From: Cutaneotrichosporon cavernicola
Lineage: Eukaryota > Basidiomycota > Tremellomycetes > Trichosporonales > Trichosporonaceae
Length of the DNA stretch: 64,000 nt
Direction of reading: 5' to 3'
Assembly: GCF_030864355.1 (NCBI RefSeq)
Contig: NC_083395.1
Coordinates: 1,984,001 to 2,048,000 of the forward strand
Position numbers and translations under genes: made by a program
The notes under the pieces: model-generated
Database searches by the model: none
Told to the model about the DNA's origin: nothing
Seen by the model: only the letters and a program-made list of their open reading frames with translations
Shown: in pieces, positions 1 through 9,741 of the stretch
Layout: every line of letters starts with the position of its first letter
How positions within the stretch are numbered: position 1 is the first letter of the stretch

Positions 1-728
1 AACCGTGAGTTGTCGTCTCTGGTCTTGGTTGACAGCAGCACTACAGCCGCACTTAATCTGCACCGCAGGCAACGACCAGCACCTCCGAATATGGGATGTG
101 CGGCACCTGGGCCGTATTACTCCCAAGGCCGCCGAGTCACTGGCGCCTCCCGAAGACCGACCAGATGAAGCACTGGACACTTTCCCGACCAGCTCGATCC
201 CCGTCGAAAGAATCGAGAACTACATGCAGGGCTCCAAGGGGAAGGGGCTGCTACGTGCTGCGTACCAGCACGGCAAGAGCTGCTCGGCGGCTTACTGGGA
301 CCCAACAGGGCGACGTATCCTCACCACAAGTTATGACGACAAGTTGCGGAGTAAGCCAAGTTGAATCCTGGTCACTAACATTAGTCTGGACTCTCAACCC
401 ACAGTCGTTCATACTCGACCAACCGCTGCCGGTAACACAATTCAAGCCGTCCAAGTCAATCATCCACAACTGCCAGACAGGGCGATGGCTGACAATACTA
501 CGCGCGAACTGGTCGCTGAACACGGACTACATGCCTCACTTCACTGTGGGCAACATGAAACGCACGCTGGACGTGTTCGCCGCTACAGGCGACAAGATTG
601 TAGCTCTGTGGGCCGAGGGCGTGACTGCTGTACCGGCGGTTACTGCATCTCATCCTGGGCGGGTCGACTGCGTGGTAGGGGGTAACACGTCGGGGAGAAT
701 TCAGCTGTGGACCGCTGGATCAGAGTAG
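1..728 (+). CDS. CMR1: DNA-damage-binding WD40 protein Cmr1/WDR76 (3' part)
   Basis: This is the 3' end of a WD40-repeat gene; the 5' part lies outside the window. The coding path I read is 1-4, 47-350 and 385-728, with introns of 42 and 34 nt that have GT..AG ends. Splicing restores NPHLICTAGNDQHLRIWD and KLRIWTLNP across the junctions, both ordinary WD40 strands. The string MPHFTVGNMKR after the penultimate blade is characteristic of the Cmr1/WDR76 family, chromatin-associated WD40 proteins that bind damaged DNA and are linked to replication stress and protein quality control in yeast. The stop is TAG at 726-728. The family assignment rests on remembered resemblance, so another DDB2-like WD40 protein remains possible. 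Confidence 0.8.
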
Positions 729-955
729 TGTCAGAGTGTATCGTTATGGCAGTAACATTGGCATACTCCTGTCTGCTAATACATGTCATGTATCGCCAAG
801 AGGTGCGAGAAGCAGGAACGGGAATGATGGGTGTAGGACCGCGGCTGATGACGTCAGCCAATCAGGCTGATTCGGTACTCAACTAATCCACAATCTGCAA
901 ACACCACATCCTCACCCACCAAAGCATCCAGGCATTGAAAGCAACAACAAGCGTG

Positions 956-2200
956 ATGCAGCACATCCGCAGCCTGCAATCGACGCACCTCATCCTGCGG
1001 TCGTCGGACCTCGACCCGACCTCGCTTCCCTCGCTGTCAGACGACACCCGGACCCTCGTCATTGCTGACAGCGGGTACCGCGCTCTCTCCGCCCTCCTCC
1101 CTCTCCTGCCGTCAAGCACACTTCTCGTCGTCCCCATCGCACACAAAGACCCGGCACCGGATTCTGTACACAGACATGCACGCCGGATTGTATGTGCAGG
1201 TCGTCTTGACGCGGAAGCGCGCGCGGCGATAGTTGGTAACGGTATGATGTGGCTTGGCGAGCGTATCGGCCTTGCCGCCGAGTATAGGGTGCTCGAAGAG
1301 GGCCTCGTGGCTGTCCAGACAGCCATAGCGGCGTAAGTGCTGTTCCCAGCGGACGCCAGGGCATTCTCTGGCCCCAACTCGCCTTGCCCACCTGCTGACT
1401 CCAGCGAGGCCTGCGCATCCGCCCGCGCGCTCGGCGTCACATCACAAGTCGCGTACGATTACATGATGGCGAGCCAGGGGCGTTCCTGGTCAATCGAGCA
1501 CCAGGGACCCACCATGCTCGAGCTAGAAAACAGTCCGCCAGGCCTGACTCTCTCTACCGCTCGCGCCGCCCTCCGTATATCAATCACCCTCGCGGCCTCG
1601 CTCTCCCCTCCCGTCCCCACGCCGATGCGCAGCGCCGCATGGCAGGCTTATATCTCAACTGCGTCATGGCACCGCGACCCACACACGTCCGGGACCGACC
1701 CAAGCGCGACGGTCGTCAACTCGTACCCCTCCCCTGGGCGAATCGCCGAACAGCTGGCGGGACCGGGACACAGTGTCGATGCGCCGCGCCGGCTGGAGAT
1801 TATCCGCCGACTTCTACGCCACGCGAATGCCGCTGTTCTCGCTGAAACGCTGGGCCTCGCCTCGGGCTTGGGCATGCAAGTAGGGGATGTCGTACAATGC
1901 CTCGCGCAGGGTCCGGGCGGGAGCTGGGTGCTCGACACCATGGGCGAGGCTATGCGCTGCCTACGTGCTGGCGAACGATTGGCTGATATCGACATACGCA
2001 GCCCTGACCGCAGTCTCGACCGCGCTGTCAGCCGAACAAGACGCGATCAAACCTCAGTTGCCACCGCACTCGAGGAGCTGTCGAGCGTGCTCGACGTCAT
2101 GAATAGCATCCCACTTGCGATGCCAGTTGCCGCTTCCGCGCAACAGGTGTTCGTGCTGGCTACAGCGCAGGGGTTGGGAGATGAAGACGAAGTAGCGTAA
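956..2200 (+). CDS. Degenerate beta-hydroxyacid dehydrogenase-like protein with two C-terminal-type helical domains
   Basis: Exons are 956-1332 and 1405-2200, joined over a 72-nt intron (GTAAGT..CTGACTCCAG), giving about 390 residues. The ATG at 956 is the first in frame; an upstream exon cannot be excluded. The first part resembles a decayed NAD-binding half: there is no GxGxxG, but LVIAD and LLVVPIAH sit where its strands would be. It runs into a helical domain of the 3-hydroxyisobutyrate dehydrogenase type (LGERIGLAAEYRVLEEGL, then QGRSWSIEHQGP). A second such helical domain follows (LGLASGLGMQVGDVV, GPGGSWVLDTMG, AQGLGDED near the end). The second Rossmann half expected between them is cut to about 50 residues. 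The gene at 37762-39633 has the same plan, with its second module complete. I infer a pseudoenzyme or a relic; no catalytic role can be claimed. Confidence 0.55.
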
Positions 2201-2802
2201 GGTATCACATGTGCTAGGCTGACAGCAGGATCACGCGGTTGTGGGCGTAGACGCGATGACAGCCCGCGCTTCTGTCTTGACGAGTGGGCACTGTCCATGG
2301 CCAAGGCTCGTCAAACATGGTGCTATGAGCTTTTGAGACCGCATTCAAGGTCTGGGCGTCAGATCCGCGACGTCTGCTTTGCGGTTCATCACCTCTCCAT
2401 CTTCGTCCAGCCAGCGTACGTGGGTCGAGCGCAGTGCACCATACCACAAAGTCACTCATGCTGCTGTACGAGTATGTACACTTCTGTGTCGCATTCTGCG
2501 GGCTGGAGTCTCGGGGCCTCTTGACCACCAGATTCCTTTCACCTGAAGCAACGCGCGGGCCGTCGTTATAGGCATCACTCGCGAGACGCACAATCTCTGA
2601 CATTAGCAAAGCCCATCTGAACCTTTGCAAGCTAATGGCACAGCCTCAGCTCCCCTTGAGATAACACCTGAGGTCGGGTGCTACTACTTCCACCTCACTG
2701 ACATCACATCTGCCGCCATCTGCTCCAAACTCCGGCAAGATGTTCCTGGCGCTGATCCATCTAGCTACGGAACCACTAAGCCTAAGTACCAACCAGGGAA
2801 CC
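2201..2802. other. Intergenic stretch, no gene seen
   Basis: This lies between the ends of two convergent genes. Open frames on both strands are short and show no family resemblance or splice-consistent continuation. It presumably holds two 3' ends. Confidence 0.6.
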
Positions 2803-3936
2803 TCACCAAACCAATTCGCCTAATCCGTACAACTGCAGATCCATTGCGTCGATACCCATGGTCTCAACGTACTCTCTCCGAGTCATGAGGATGAAGAGAT
2901 GGCGACGCTCGGACAGCTCCTCCTTGCTGTAGGTGGAGGCTCCTACCCGCTTCCAGTAGGCATCCAGCAAGGTCGAGAGCTCGTCGATCAGCAAACTCTG
3001 TGGTGAGTCGCCTAGGTCCGGCGCCCACTCCTCCAGCCCAACTATGATACTGGGTCTACCGCTCCGGAAAGCCGCTGAGATGGAGGGGATGACTGCGACC
3101 TTGAGAGATTGCTGACGGGAAATTCGGGCGACGCTTTTGGACGAGAGGCCACGCTTGATGATTGAATGGGGTTCCTTGACGAGAACCACAAAATGCCAAC
3201 CGGTTGAAGGCAGGGGCTGGGAGGGGAGAACACGCCACTTTCTGAGGTGCCTGCTGTTGGTGTCGTAAACAGGGTGATAGCGAGCCTCTGCAGATTCGCC
3301 GTGGAACCAAATAGCGTATGACACCGCTGTTGGGCACTCCGCATAGCCACAAATTCGGCAGGGAATCTCGACAGGGTCGGGCCCACACCAGTGATTGGTT
3401 CGGATGACGGCGAGGTGGGGAAGGTGTGATGTGAGAAAGTTGAGGCGGGAAATGAAACGCGAGTAAGCTGAGTCGTTAAGGTCGAGCACACGGACCGCGG
3501 CACCTAGCGTCGGTACGTCCATCCAGCAGTTGCGTGGGATACGATGGTATTCACCTCCACGACGGGCCTTTATCATGGGCCACCTATGCGTCCGCCAATC
3601 GTGGACTTCGGGCAGTTCAGTGTGCCATTTGTCCATGTCGAAACTTTTCGTTGGAAGGCTTGCCATCGAACGTACGCTACTGGGGGGAAATGGAGGCTTC
3701 ATTAAGACGAGCGCTACATGTGCGACCAGGTGGGCATCTGCTCGATCCCGGAGAGCGCGGGAGGCACCACGGAGCGCGAGTAATGTGCTGAATGAACAGT
3801 GGTCGAGGATCGAGTCGAGGATGTGAGGGAAGGAGTCGATGTTGAGAGTGGCTGTACTGGGGTCCTTTGCGACTGGCGAGGTCTCGACCAGCACGGTCTG
3901 AGAGGTTGGGGCGGTGGATTCGACCAGATCCGACAT
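2803..3936 (-). CDS. F-box-like family protein (family copy 1)
   Basis: A single-exon gene of 377 residues starting at the ATG on 3936. After about 30 Ser/Thr-rich residues comes an F-box-like helix set: FPHILDSILDH, then LLALRGASRALRDRADAHL. The middle carries a Cys cluster (CRICGYAEC), and the C-terminus has the family signature FILMTRREYVETMG. Three other genes here (8246, 16262 and 30036) share the N-terminal part, and two of them share the C-terminal FxTxxEYxxxxG block. F-box domains bind Skp1 and recruit substrates to SCF ubiquitin ligases, but the LP motif of classical F-boxes is replaced by YPHI/FPHI, so the name is by analogy only. Its function is unknown, and I regard it as a lineage-expanded family. 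Confidence 0.75.
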   Translation of the reverse strand: MSDLVESTAPTSQTVLVETSPVAKDPSTATLNIDSFPHILDSILDHCSFSTLLALRGASRALRDRADAHLVAHVALVLMKPPFPPSSVRSMASLPTKSFDMDKWHTELPEVHDWRTHRWPMIKARRGGEYHRIPRNCWMDVPTLGAAVRVLDLNDSAYSRFISRLNFLTSHLPHLAVIRTNHWCGPDPVEIPCRICGYAECPTAVSYAIWFHGESAEARYHPVYDTNSRHLRKWRVLPSQPLPSTGWHFVVLVKEPHSIIKRGLSSKSVARISRQQSLKVAVIPSISAAFRSGRPSIIVGLEEWAPDLGDSPQSLLIDELSTLLDAYWKRVGASTYSKEELSERRHLFILMTRREYVETMGIDAMDLQLYGLGELVW

Positions 3937-5353
3937 GGCGTGCGGATTAAACCACGAATCTTGTGCGGGTGGGGTGGTGGACTTGAGTGGGCAGACAACA
4001 GCCTGAGTGACTAAAGAACCGCTGCAGTCAGGACTTTTAAGTCACTCACTGATCACTGTATCAGTGGCAAATCGCTGGCGCAGACTTGATTGTAAAGCGG
4101 CGCCAGCGACCAGGAATATGCGTTGTAGTGTCTAGGCCCACCATAGGCTTAGAAGCCCCTCGTCAGCTTCACTCCACTCCTCCGCGGCACACCGCTTGCC
4201 TCTGTCACCCAGCCTTGTGTTGCATACGGGAGTGGAAGGGCTGTAGAAACCGGGTTGTATATACATTGGCCGGGAAAATGTTCCGAACATTCCTCAAATG
4301 ATGGCTGTGGCGGGGCGCCGCACTGATTGGCCCCAAGGCCCCACTTATGCTCGTATCGAGTAGACTGCACATTCACCCTCTGCACACATTCTTCCCGTCG
4401 AACAATGTCAGCAAGATCTTGAATACCCCGGAGCCCCTCCGAGTTGGCGCTGACTCAAAGTTCCTCTTTGCCTTCTTCCTGGATAGCCAAGCAGCGTGTG
4501 ACTAGAACACAGCTCTACCATTCCAATACAGATAGGCCAAGGGCTTCCTTATGTGCCCTGGACGCAGCGTCACTAACCCACAGCTCTACAGCTTCAAGCA
4601 TAGATATACCTGGATTTCCGCCACCCATATGCGCCCTAAACGCGGTGACTCTCGCACACAGCTTGACACTTCCAAGCACAGACATCCCTGGGCTGCAGCT
4701 CACAGGCCGTCCTCGTTCCCTTCGACCTATGGGAATGGCTAAATCGGGCGTTTGACCTGTCAGAACAAAAGAGCTATACTGCAGGCCCTCACCGACATGT
4801 TTGCAACCTTGGTCCCGGCCCTCTCCACTCCCAGAATTCGAGGGTATCTGCAGAAGAAGACTCGGGGTCGGTCGGCGAGGTGGCAAAATTGAGCCTAGGT
4901 CTTGCTGCTGGCACAGCTTTCGAATGAGGCATTCTAGGCATCTGTATCCCAACACATACCGCAACGCGAACGGTTGAAGGCGAGTGTGGTTGGAGGGAGC
5001 GGTCTGGGATCAATTTGTTCGGAAAATCAACTCTGGGCGGCTCATAACCATCAGCACAATTTGCACCGAACGGCGAGCCTACGTCGGGACTGTCGCAAGC
5101 CCTACAGTCGATGCGGTTATAGTGCACTGAATTGCTTACGCACCTGGACCGAGTCATTGTGTCGCTGTGGAAGGCGACGCCTCGCAGAGCGCGAATGAGC
5201 GGCATAGCCAGGAACGGAAGGACAGTGCCTAGGGATAGTATGGGATACAGAGTCAGGTTTCGAGTCAGAATGTACCCGTTCTGATCCCGCCCTACCTTCA
5301 TAACAATCGGCACTTGTACCACTCTCAAACACATTTTCCAAGCAAAAACGTCT
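3937..5353. other. Intergenic stretch before the tRNA cluster
   Basis: The stretch holds the promoter of the minus-strand F-box-like gene near 3940-4100 and then more than 1 kb without a convincing gene. Open frames at 4444-5334 are short, are crossed by frames on the other strand, and match no family I recognise. Confidence 0.5.
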
Positions 5354-5458
5354 ACACCGTTGGTGAAACGGTATCATGCGTCGTTGCCATCCGATCATAG
5401 GACTTCCAATGGTTACAGGAACGTCGACGCGGCAGGGGTTCGACTCCCTTACGGTGTA
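5354..5458 (+). tRNA. tRNA-Gly(GCC) with a 34-nt intron
   Basis: The acceptor arms 5354-5360 and 5451-5457 pair over seven bases, with discriminator A at 5458. The anticodon stem 5379-5383 pairs with 5425-5429, and the T arm is 5435-5439 / 5447-5451 region with loop TTCGACT. The loop opens TTGCCA, giving anticodon GCC at 5386-5388. The remaining 34 nt after position 37 are the intron. A pol III terminator TTTT lies at 5460-5463. The first acceptor pair is A-T rather than the usual G-C, which is odd for glycine; the glycine determinants C35, C36 and A73 are present. Confidence 0.7.
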
Positions 5459-6005
5459 CTTTTCCTGCCTTGGGCGGGGAAGACTTGCTCTTTTGGTATT
5501 GGAGGGGGTGGTGATGTGTTCAAGTCTGGAGGAGAGCGAATATGAGGGGATGTGGGAGTTGGTAAATTGCGGTCCCTTATGGCCACCAGCAGGTCACCTT
5601 CGTCAGGCGGCACTGTCGCGTCGTGAACAGGCTGAGAGCGAATACCAGAGCGATGGCGATGAAGAATTGATCTGCAACTGCTAGATGAAGGCCAGACGTT
5701 GAAAGACGACAGGAGCAGAGTCAGAGAGCTGCTCCCATCTTCGTGAGTTGCTGTACGGGTCAAACAGGGGGCAATGGCAATCATGCGGAGGTTGGCTTTG
5801 CGCATGTGGCACCCAATTACATCGCTTTACATGGCTTCACATGCCCCACAGTCCGCCACTCCCACAACAGCAGCAAGCCTCCTGCCCAAGCATCGGCAAG
5901 CCCTGCATGTCGGCTGCTTGCGAAAACCCTCTCAAGCGTCCGCTGCACCCAACCTGGGGGCTTCCGCGCGCGCTCTCCAACATGGCTAAAAGCTGAAAGA
6001 TATCA

Positions 6006-6076
6006 GCCCCTATGGTGTAATGGTAACACGTGAGTCTCATAATCTCTAGCCCTCAGTTCGATTCTGAGTGGGGGCA
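6006..6076 (+). tRNA. tRNA-Met(CAT), elongator type
   Basis: A 71-nt gene with no intron. The acceptor GCCCCTA pairs with TGGGGGC (one G-T pair), with discriminator A. The D stem is GTG/CAC, the anticodon loop CTCATAA gives CAT at 6038-6040, and the T arm is CTCAG-TTCGATT-CTGAG. The T-T mismatch at the base of the anticodon loop also occurs in yeast elongator tRNA-Met. A TTTT terminator follows at about 6080. Confidence 0.85.
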
Positions 6077-6889
6077 CATCTTTTGGCTCGCGTATCATCG
6101 AGGTGCTTGGTGGATAAAAGTGGCTGCAGAGCTGTGAGAGCTGGCCGCAAACAGTTGTGCAACGTTTCTCCAGCTTCTACGAGATGTAGCAATGGTCAAA
6201 TCTCGCCTGGCGCTAAACACACACACTGCTGTTATTCTCTGTAGGAACCCACTCCCTAAGGCAGAGATCGGATAGAGTAGCGTATGGAAGGACACTGTCT
6301 TGTGAGTAGTGTTGCGGTTTTAGCGACCACACCACTAGATGGGTATTGGCTCAGTCACGTGAGGATCCATGCAGTACCCCTACACCTGTGCCACCGCGAA
6401 GGACATAACAGCATATCCAGGACGCGGGACGTTGGATTCGCTCCTGGAGCGAAGCTGAAATGGCTTAGGCGCATGTCACGGAGTCCGAGACCGCGAGGAC
6501 AGGAACGAGCGGAAGGCGGAATGCCTGAGGCACGTCACACAGTCCGTCACGCCGACTCCGCGGCCACCGTCACGCTGCACCGACTGTGACGCGAAATGAC
6601 GCCGAGTAACGAACCGGTGCCGTGGGTGTGCATCGTTAGGCCGATGGTGTAGAGAATGTCATAGGGTGGCGAGGAGTCAAGGAGGTCCATCAAGCATTCA
6701 GCACCCGCCATCGCGCAACTTGATCCAGAAGGCTCTCCTACCTGGCCCACAATACCCTGCACTCTCTCCCGAACTCCTTTGGCAAAAACAAAGCTTTCTT
6801 ACAGGCTGCGGCCATGCAGAAAACGCGGCGATGCGGGTTTGGCCACTGGTGTCAGAATCAGTTTGAGAGGCGAGCTGGAAAAACGTCGT

Positions 6890-6970
6890 GTCCTCGTGGT
6901 GTAGTGGTTATCATACTCTCTTAGGGTCTAGCTATGGGAGTGGCCCCGCGTTCGAATCGCGGCGAGGACC
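6890..6970 (+). tRNA. tRNA-Pro(AGG) with an 8-nt intron
   Basis: The acceptor GTCCTCG pairs fully with CGAGGAC, with discriminator C at 6970. The anticodon stem CTCTC (6916-6920) pairs with GGGAG (6936-6940). The loop begins TTAGGG, with anticodon AGG at 6923-6925, followed by an 8-nt intron (6927-6934). The T arm is CCGCG-TTCGAAT-CGCGG. A TTTTT terminator sits at 6999-7003. Confidence 0.9.
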
Positions 6971-8245
6971 ATCGGGATTAGCTTCCCGGAATACGAGCTT
7001 TTTGCCTCGCAGGACAATTCTTGTTGATCGGATAAATCGTCTCCATCACTCCGATCACCCCAGATTCTGTTTCCGGATTAAGGCACATCTCACGTCAGCA
7101 CCTTGTCTGCCTCTCCTCGTCCTCCATCCTTTCATGGTCGCTCTCTCCTATTCACCCTCCCATTTTTAGAATGCAAAGTGCCTAGTTGCATCCGCACCCA
7201 GATGTCCAACAGGAACATTTTTGTCGCCAATACTGAACACCCGCTGCCGTACAAAGGCACCCAGTCTTGTGGATCCGCCTCGGCCCGCGCACATGTGGCG
7301 TCGGGCGGCCCCAGAGTGCTTGATGATTTTCTCTCTCCGGTAGCGTCTTGTCAGTTTAGGTTCTGGTCCTCGGGGAGCGGGTCCTATTTCGCTGCCCGTC
7401 TGCTCTATACCAGCAACCGCCTCCCGTTCTTGTATCGGGACGTTGACGAATTGCTATTCCAGTAAGTCGATTCGGGGCGCGCGTTAATCGGGCCTGTCTC
7501 GGCTATAGGCTGCATGCCCTCCGTTGTGGGTCTTGATCTCCACCCGTCATCTGCACCCGTCCCTCATGCCAAAGGCCTGCCGTCAGCTCAACAAGGAAAT
7601 GGATGGTCACTCGTTGTGGAGCGTTGGCGCGTAATCGAGACTCTCTTAGCATTCCACATGAGCTGAACAAGGTCAACCCAAGCGGGGGTCGGAAGCGATG
7701 TAACCCTTCCAACTTTCATGTCAATCTATCAGATCTGCATTCTATGCCCGCGCAGATTTCCCGCTGCACAGCGGGCTCTTTCCGAGCGCCACACCTAATC
7801 GGAGGGCATCCCCGTCCTCCCGTCCCAAGTCCGAACTGCGGGGTGAGGGGTCAAGAAGGCACCAAGGAACGTGAGGGACGTTGGGGTTGTGCCAACTTAC
7901 AGTAACGGCAGCAAGACATAGGACGCAGTGATATGGCACGGGATATACCCTGACTAGCGAGAGTGCGAGAGTGCGACGCCGTCCCCACCACCATCGCCAC
8001 CCATGCATTGATGTCGATTTTTCCTGACCCAGCATGCTGGCTGTACGGATTGTGGGGGAAAAGAGTCGGCGTGCATGCCTCAAGAGATATCTAGCCCATT
8101 TCCCTCTTATCTCTTCTTTCCATCTCCTCGTTTCTCGGATATCTTCTCATCTCCTGACATTGCGCTTCAACGTCAACTCGCTTTCAAGTCGGTTCTCCCC
8201 AGCCAGTCTCCAAGGCCCAGAAAGTTCGGTCCGATCCCACCCACA
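6971..8245. other. Intergenic stretch; possible small spliced gene not called
   Basis: After the tRNA-Pro terminator an open frame runs 7103-7465 on the plus strand and ends at a good donor (GTAAGT at 7462), with a plausible CTATAG acceptor near 7509. The join gives only a few more codons in frame. A second frame at about 7535-7630 contains MPKACRQLNKEMD, faintly like F-box helices. I do not consider this enough for a gene call. The last 200 bases are the CT-rich leader of the next gene. Confidence 0.3.
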
Positions 8246-8866
8246 ATGTTCTCGCTCTACTCCTGGCTCTTCCCGACCCCGCCCACGCCGCTCGAGATCG
8301 ACGCGTACCCGCACATCGTTGATGGCATCGTCGAAGCGGCGGACCTCTCCTCCCTTCTGGCCCTCCGCCAGACCTGCCGAGGAATGAAGGCCCTCGTCGA
8401 CGCGCGTTTCGCGCACATCGTTGCCGGACCTGATGGATCTCTCCGCGCCGTTCCGCGCCGCCCCTCCCCATCGGCAGAGGAGCAGTTCGAGGGCGTTGAC
8501 ATCGCGCCCATGGTCGACGCGTGGTGCCGCTCCGTCGCGGGTGGAAGAAGTTGGTTCCGCCCCCGCACAGTCAAGCCGTTCATCTTCTGCACGGCGCGCC
8601 AAATCGACCGCTACCACTGCCCTGGGCAGGCTATGCCCGGCGCATCCCCTCCTACTCCGTGCTCTGGTGAAGGCGAGGATGGGTGTCCTTGCTCATGTGC
8701 GCCTGTCCGTGGTCTCGTCCACTTTGACCGCCTCGAAGCCATACGCGAGTGGCGGTGTCCCGAGGAGGAGGCCGAGGGGGTGCGTACACCCATCGGAACC
8801 CGGTGGAACCTCGACAAACACCTCTCGAGTCTGTACGCGCTGCGTCCGAGCGTCACGGCTGCGTAA
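8246..8866 (+). CDS. F-box-like family protein, short form (family copy 2)
   Basis: A 206-residue single-exon gene. I take the ATG at 8246 because the family N-terminus (YPHIVDGIVEA, LLALRQTCRGMKALVDARF) begins 20 residues later; the same frame stays open 57 codons upstream. A Cys-rich patch (CPCSCAP) lies near residue 150. The copy is much shorter than the others (335-412 residues) and lacks the C-terminal FxTxxEYxxxxG block, and I found no continuation downstream. It is either a truncated copy or a short paralogue. Function unknown. Confidence 0.65.
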   Translation: MFSLYSWLFPTPPTPLEIDAYPHIVDGIVEAADLSSLLALRQTCRGMKALVDARFAHIVAGPDGSLRAVPRRPSPSAEEQFEGVDIAPMVDAWCRSVAGGRSWFRPRTVKPFIFCTARQIDRYHCPGQAMPGASPPTPCSGEGEDGCPCSCAPVRGLVHFDRLEAIREWRCPEEEAEGVRTPIGTRWNLDKHLSSLYALRPSVTAA

Positions 8867-9193
8867 CATCGCCATCTCACAATTGTTCTGGGTAGCTCCA
8901 CGCACCACACACGCATCACAACACACGCATTAGACTGCATTTGGGTTTCGAGTTTGTACGCATACCATCACAGCTGTAATGATAGATTCATAGATATTTG
9001 TAAGCACTGCACTGCACGACGTTTGCTCCACTGGTTTTCGGGCCGGGATGCCATAAAGCCAAATGGTTCAATCTGGACCAGCCCAGGCAGGCACCATTAG
9101 GTCATTTGGTCGCCCAAGGTCTGACTGACTCTTGCGCCTTCCGATTGTCCTATCATACATGTCTTACTCCTCCTCATCGAACTGCTATAGTAA
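8867..9193. other. Intergenic stretch
   Basis: A spacer of about 330 bases between the short F-box-like gene and a broken family copy. No gene or RNA signal seen. Confidence 0.6.
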
Positions 9194-9396
9194 ATGGCCG
9201 TCTTATCCTTCAAAACATACCCGTATATCCGCGGCGGGATCCTCACAGCAGCTCTGTACGGCGTGCTCCTTGAGCTACGCGCGTCCTACCGCCAGCTTCG
9301 CAACAAGGTGACTTCCTGCTTGCCCCGCACGGTGAGTTCTTCGCCGATGGGGTGGCAGAGTACGCACGCCAAACGGGCAAGCGAGTGCTGGCGTGA
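9194..9396 (+). pseudogene. Broken N-terminal fragment of the F-box-like family
   Basis: From the ATG at 9194 the frame reads YPYIRGGILTAALYGVLLEL then RASYRQLRNK, which lines up with the family N-terminus (YPHI.., LLALRxxSRxLR). The frame then drifts. A different frame a little downstream reads GEFFADGVAEYARQ, matching the next family block (HILVFADGRVASRL in the gene at 16262), and hits TGA at 9394-9396. A family copy with at least one frameshift and no C-terminal half is the simplest reading. An intron starting at the GTGACT after RNK is an alternative, but the rest of the gene is still missing. Confidence 0.55.
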
Positions 9397-9659
9397 GGTG
9401 GGTGAGCAATGATTCGCGCTGTGAGGCACCGCGGCTGGCGCGTAAAGCCGAGGGATGGTGTCGGCATGGCTGCCGGTTCTTTGGGTGCAACGGTGTTGCA
9501 AACTGCAGTAGGCCTCGGGACTACGGCACGTTCGACTCTTCTCGGGTACCTCCGTTCCGCTCACTGTCACTGACACTTCACAACTAAGTTCGCGCAGGTC
9601 GCTGTTCGTACACAGAGGCTGTAAGAAACAAAAACGCTAGTGGCTCAGGCCACTGCATC

Positions 9660-9741
9660 AGGTCGAACTGGGAGTCGAACCCAGGCTACAAGAACTAATT
9701 GTCATCAGAATCTTGTGTACTGACCGTTATACGATTCAACC
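9660..9741 (-). tRNA. tRNA-Gln(CTG) with a 10-nt intron
   Basis: Read on the minus strand from 9741. The acceptor GGTTGAA pairs with TTCGACC, with discriminator T. The D stem is GTA/TAC and the anticodon stem CAAGA pairs with TCTTG. The loop starts TTCTGA, giving anticodon CTG, followed by a 10-nt intron. The T arm is CTGGG-TTCGACT-CCCAG. A pol III terminator (five T on the minus strand) lies at 9630-9634. Confidence 0.9.

Noticed and set aside
4789..5334. 181-codon minus-strand frame before tRNA-Gly
   Set aside because: It starts without a clear leader, has mixed composition and no motif, and competing frames exist on the other strand.
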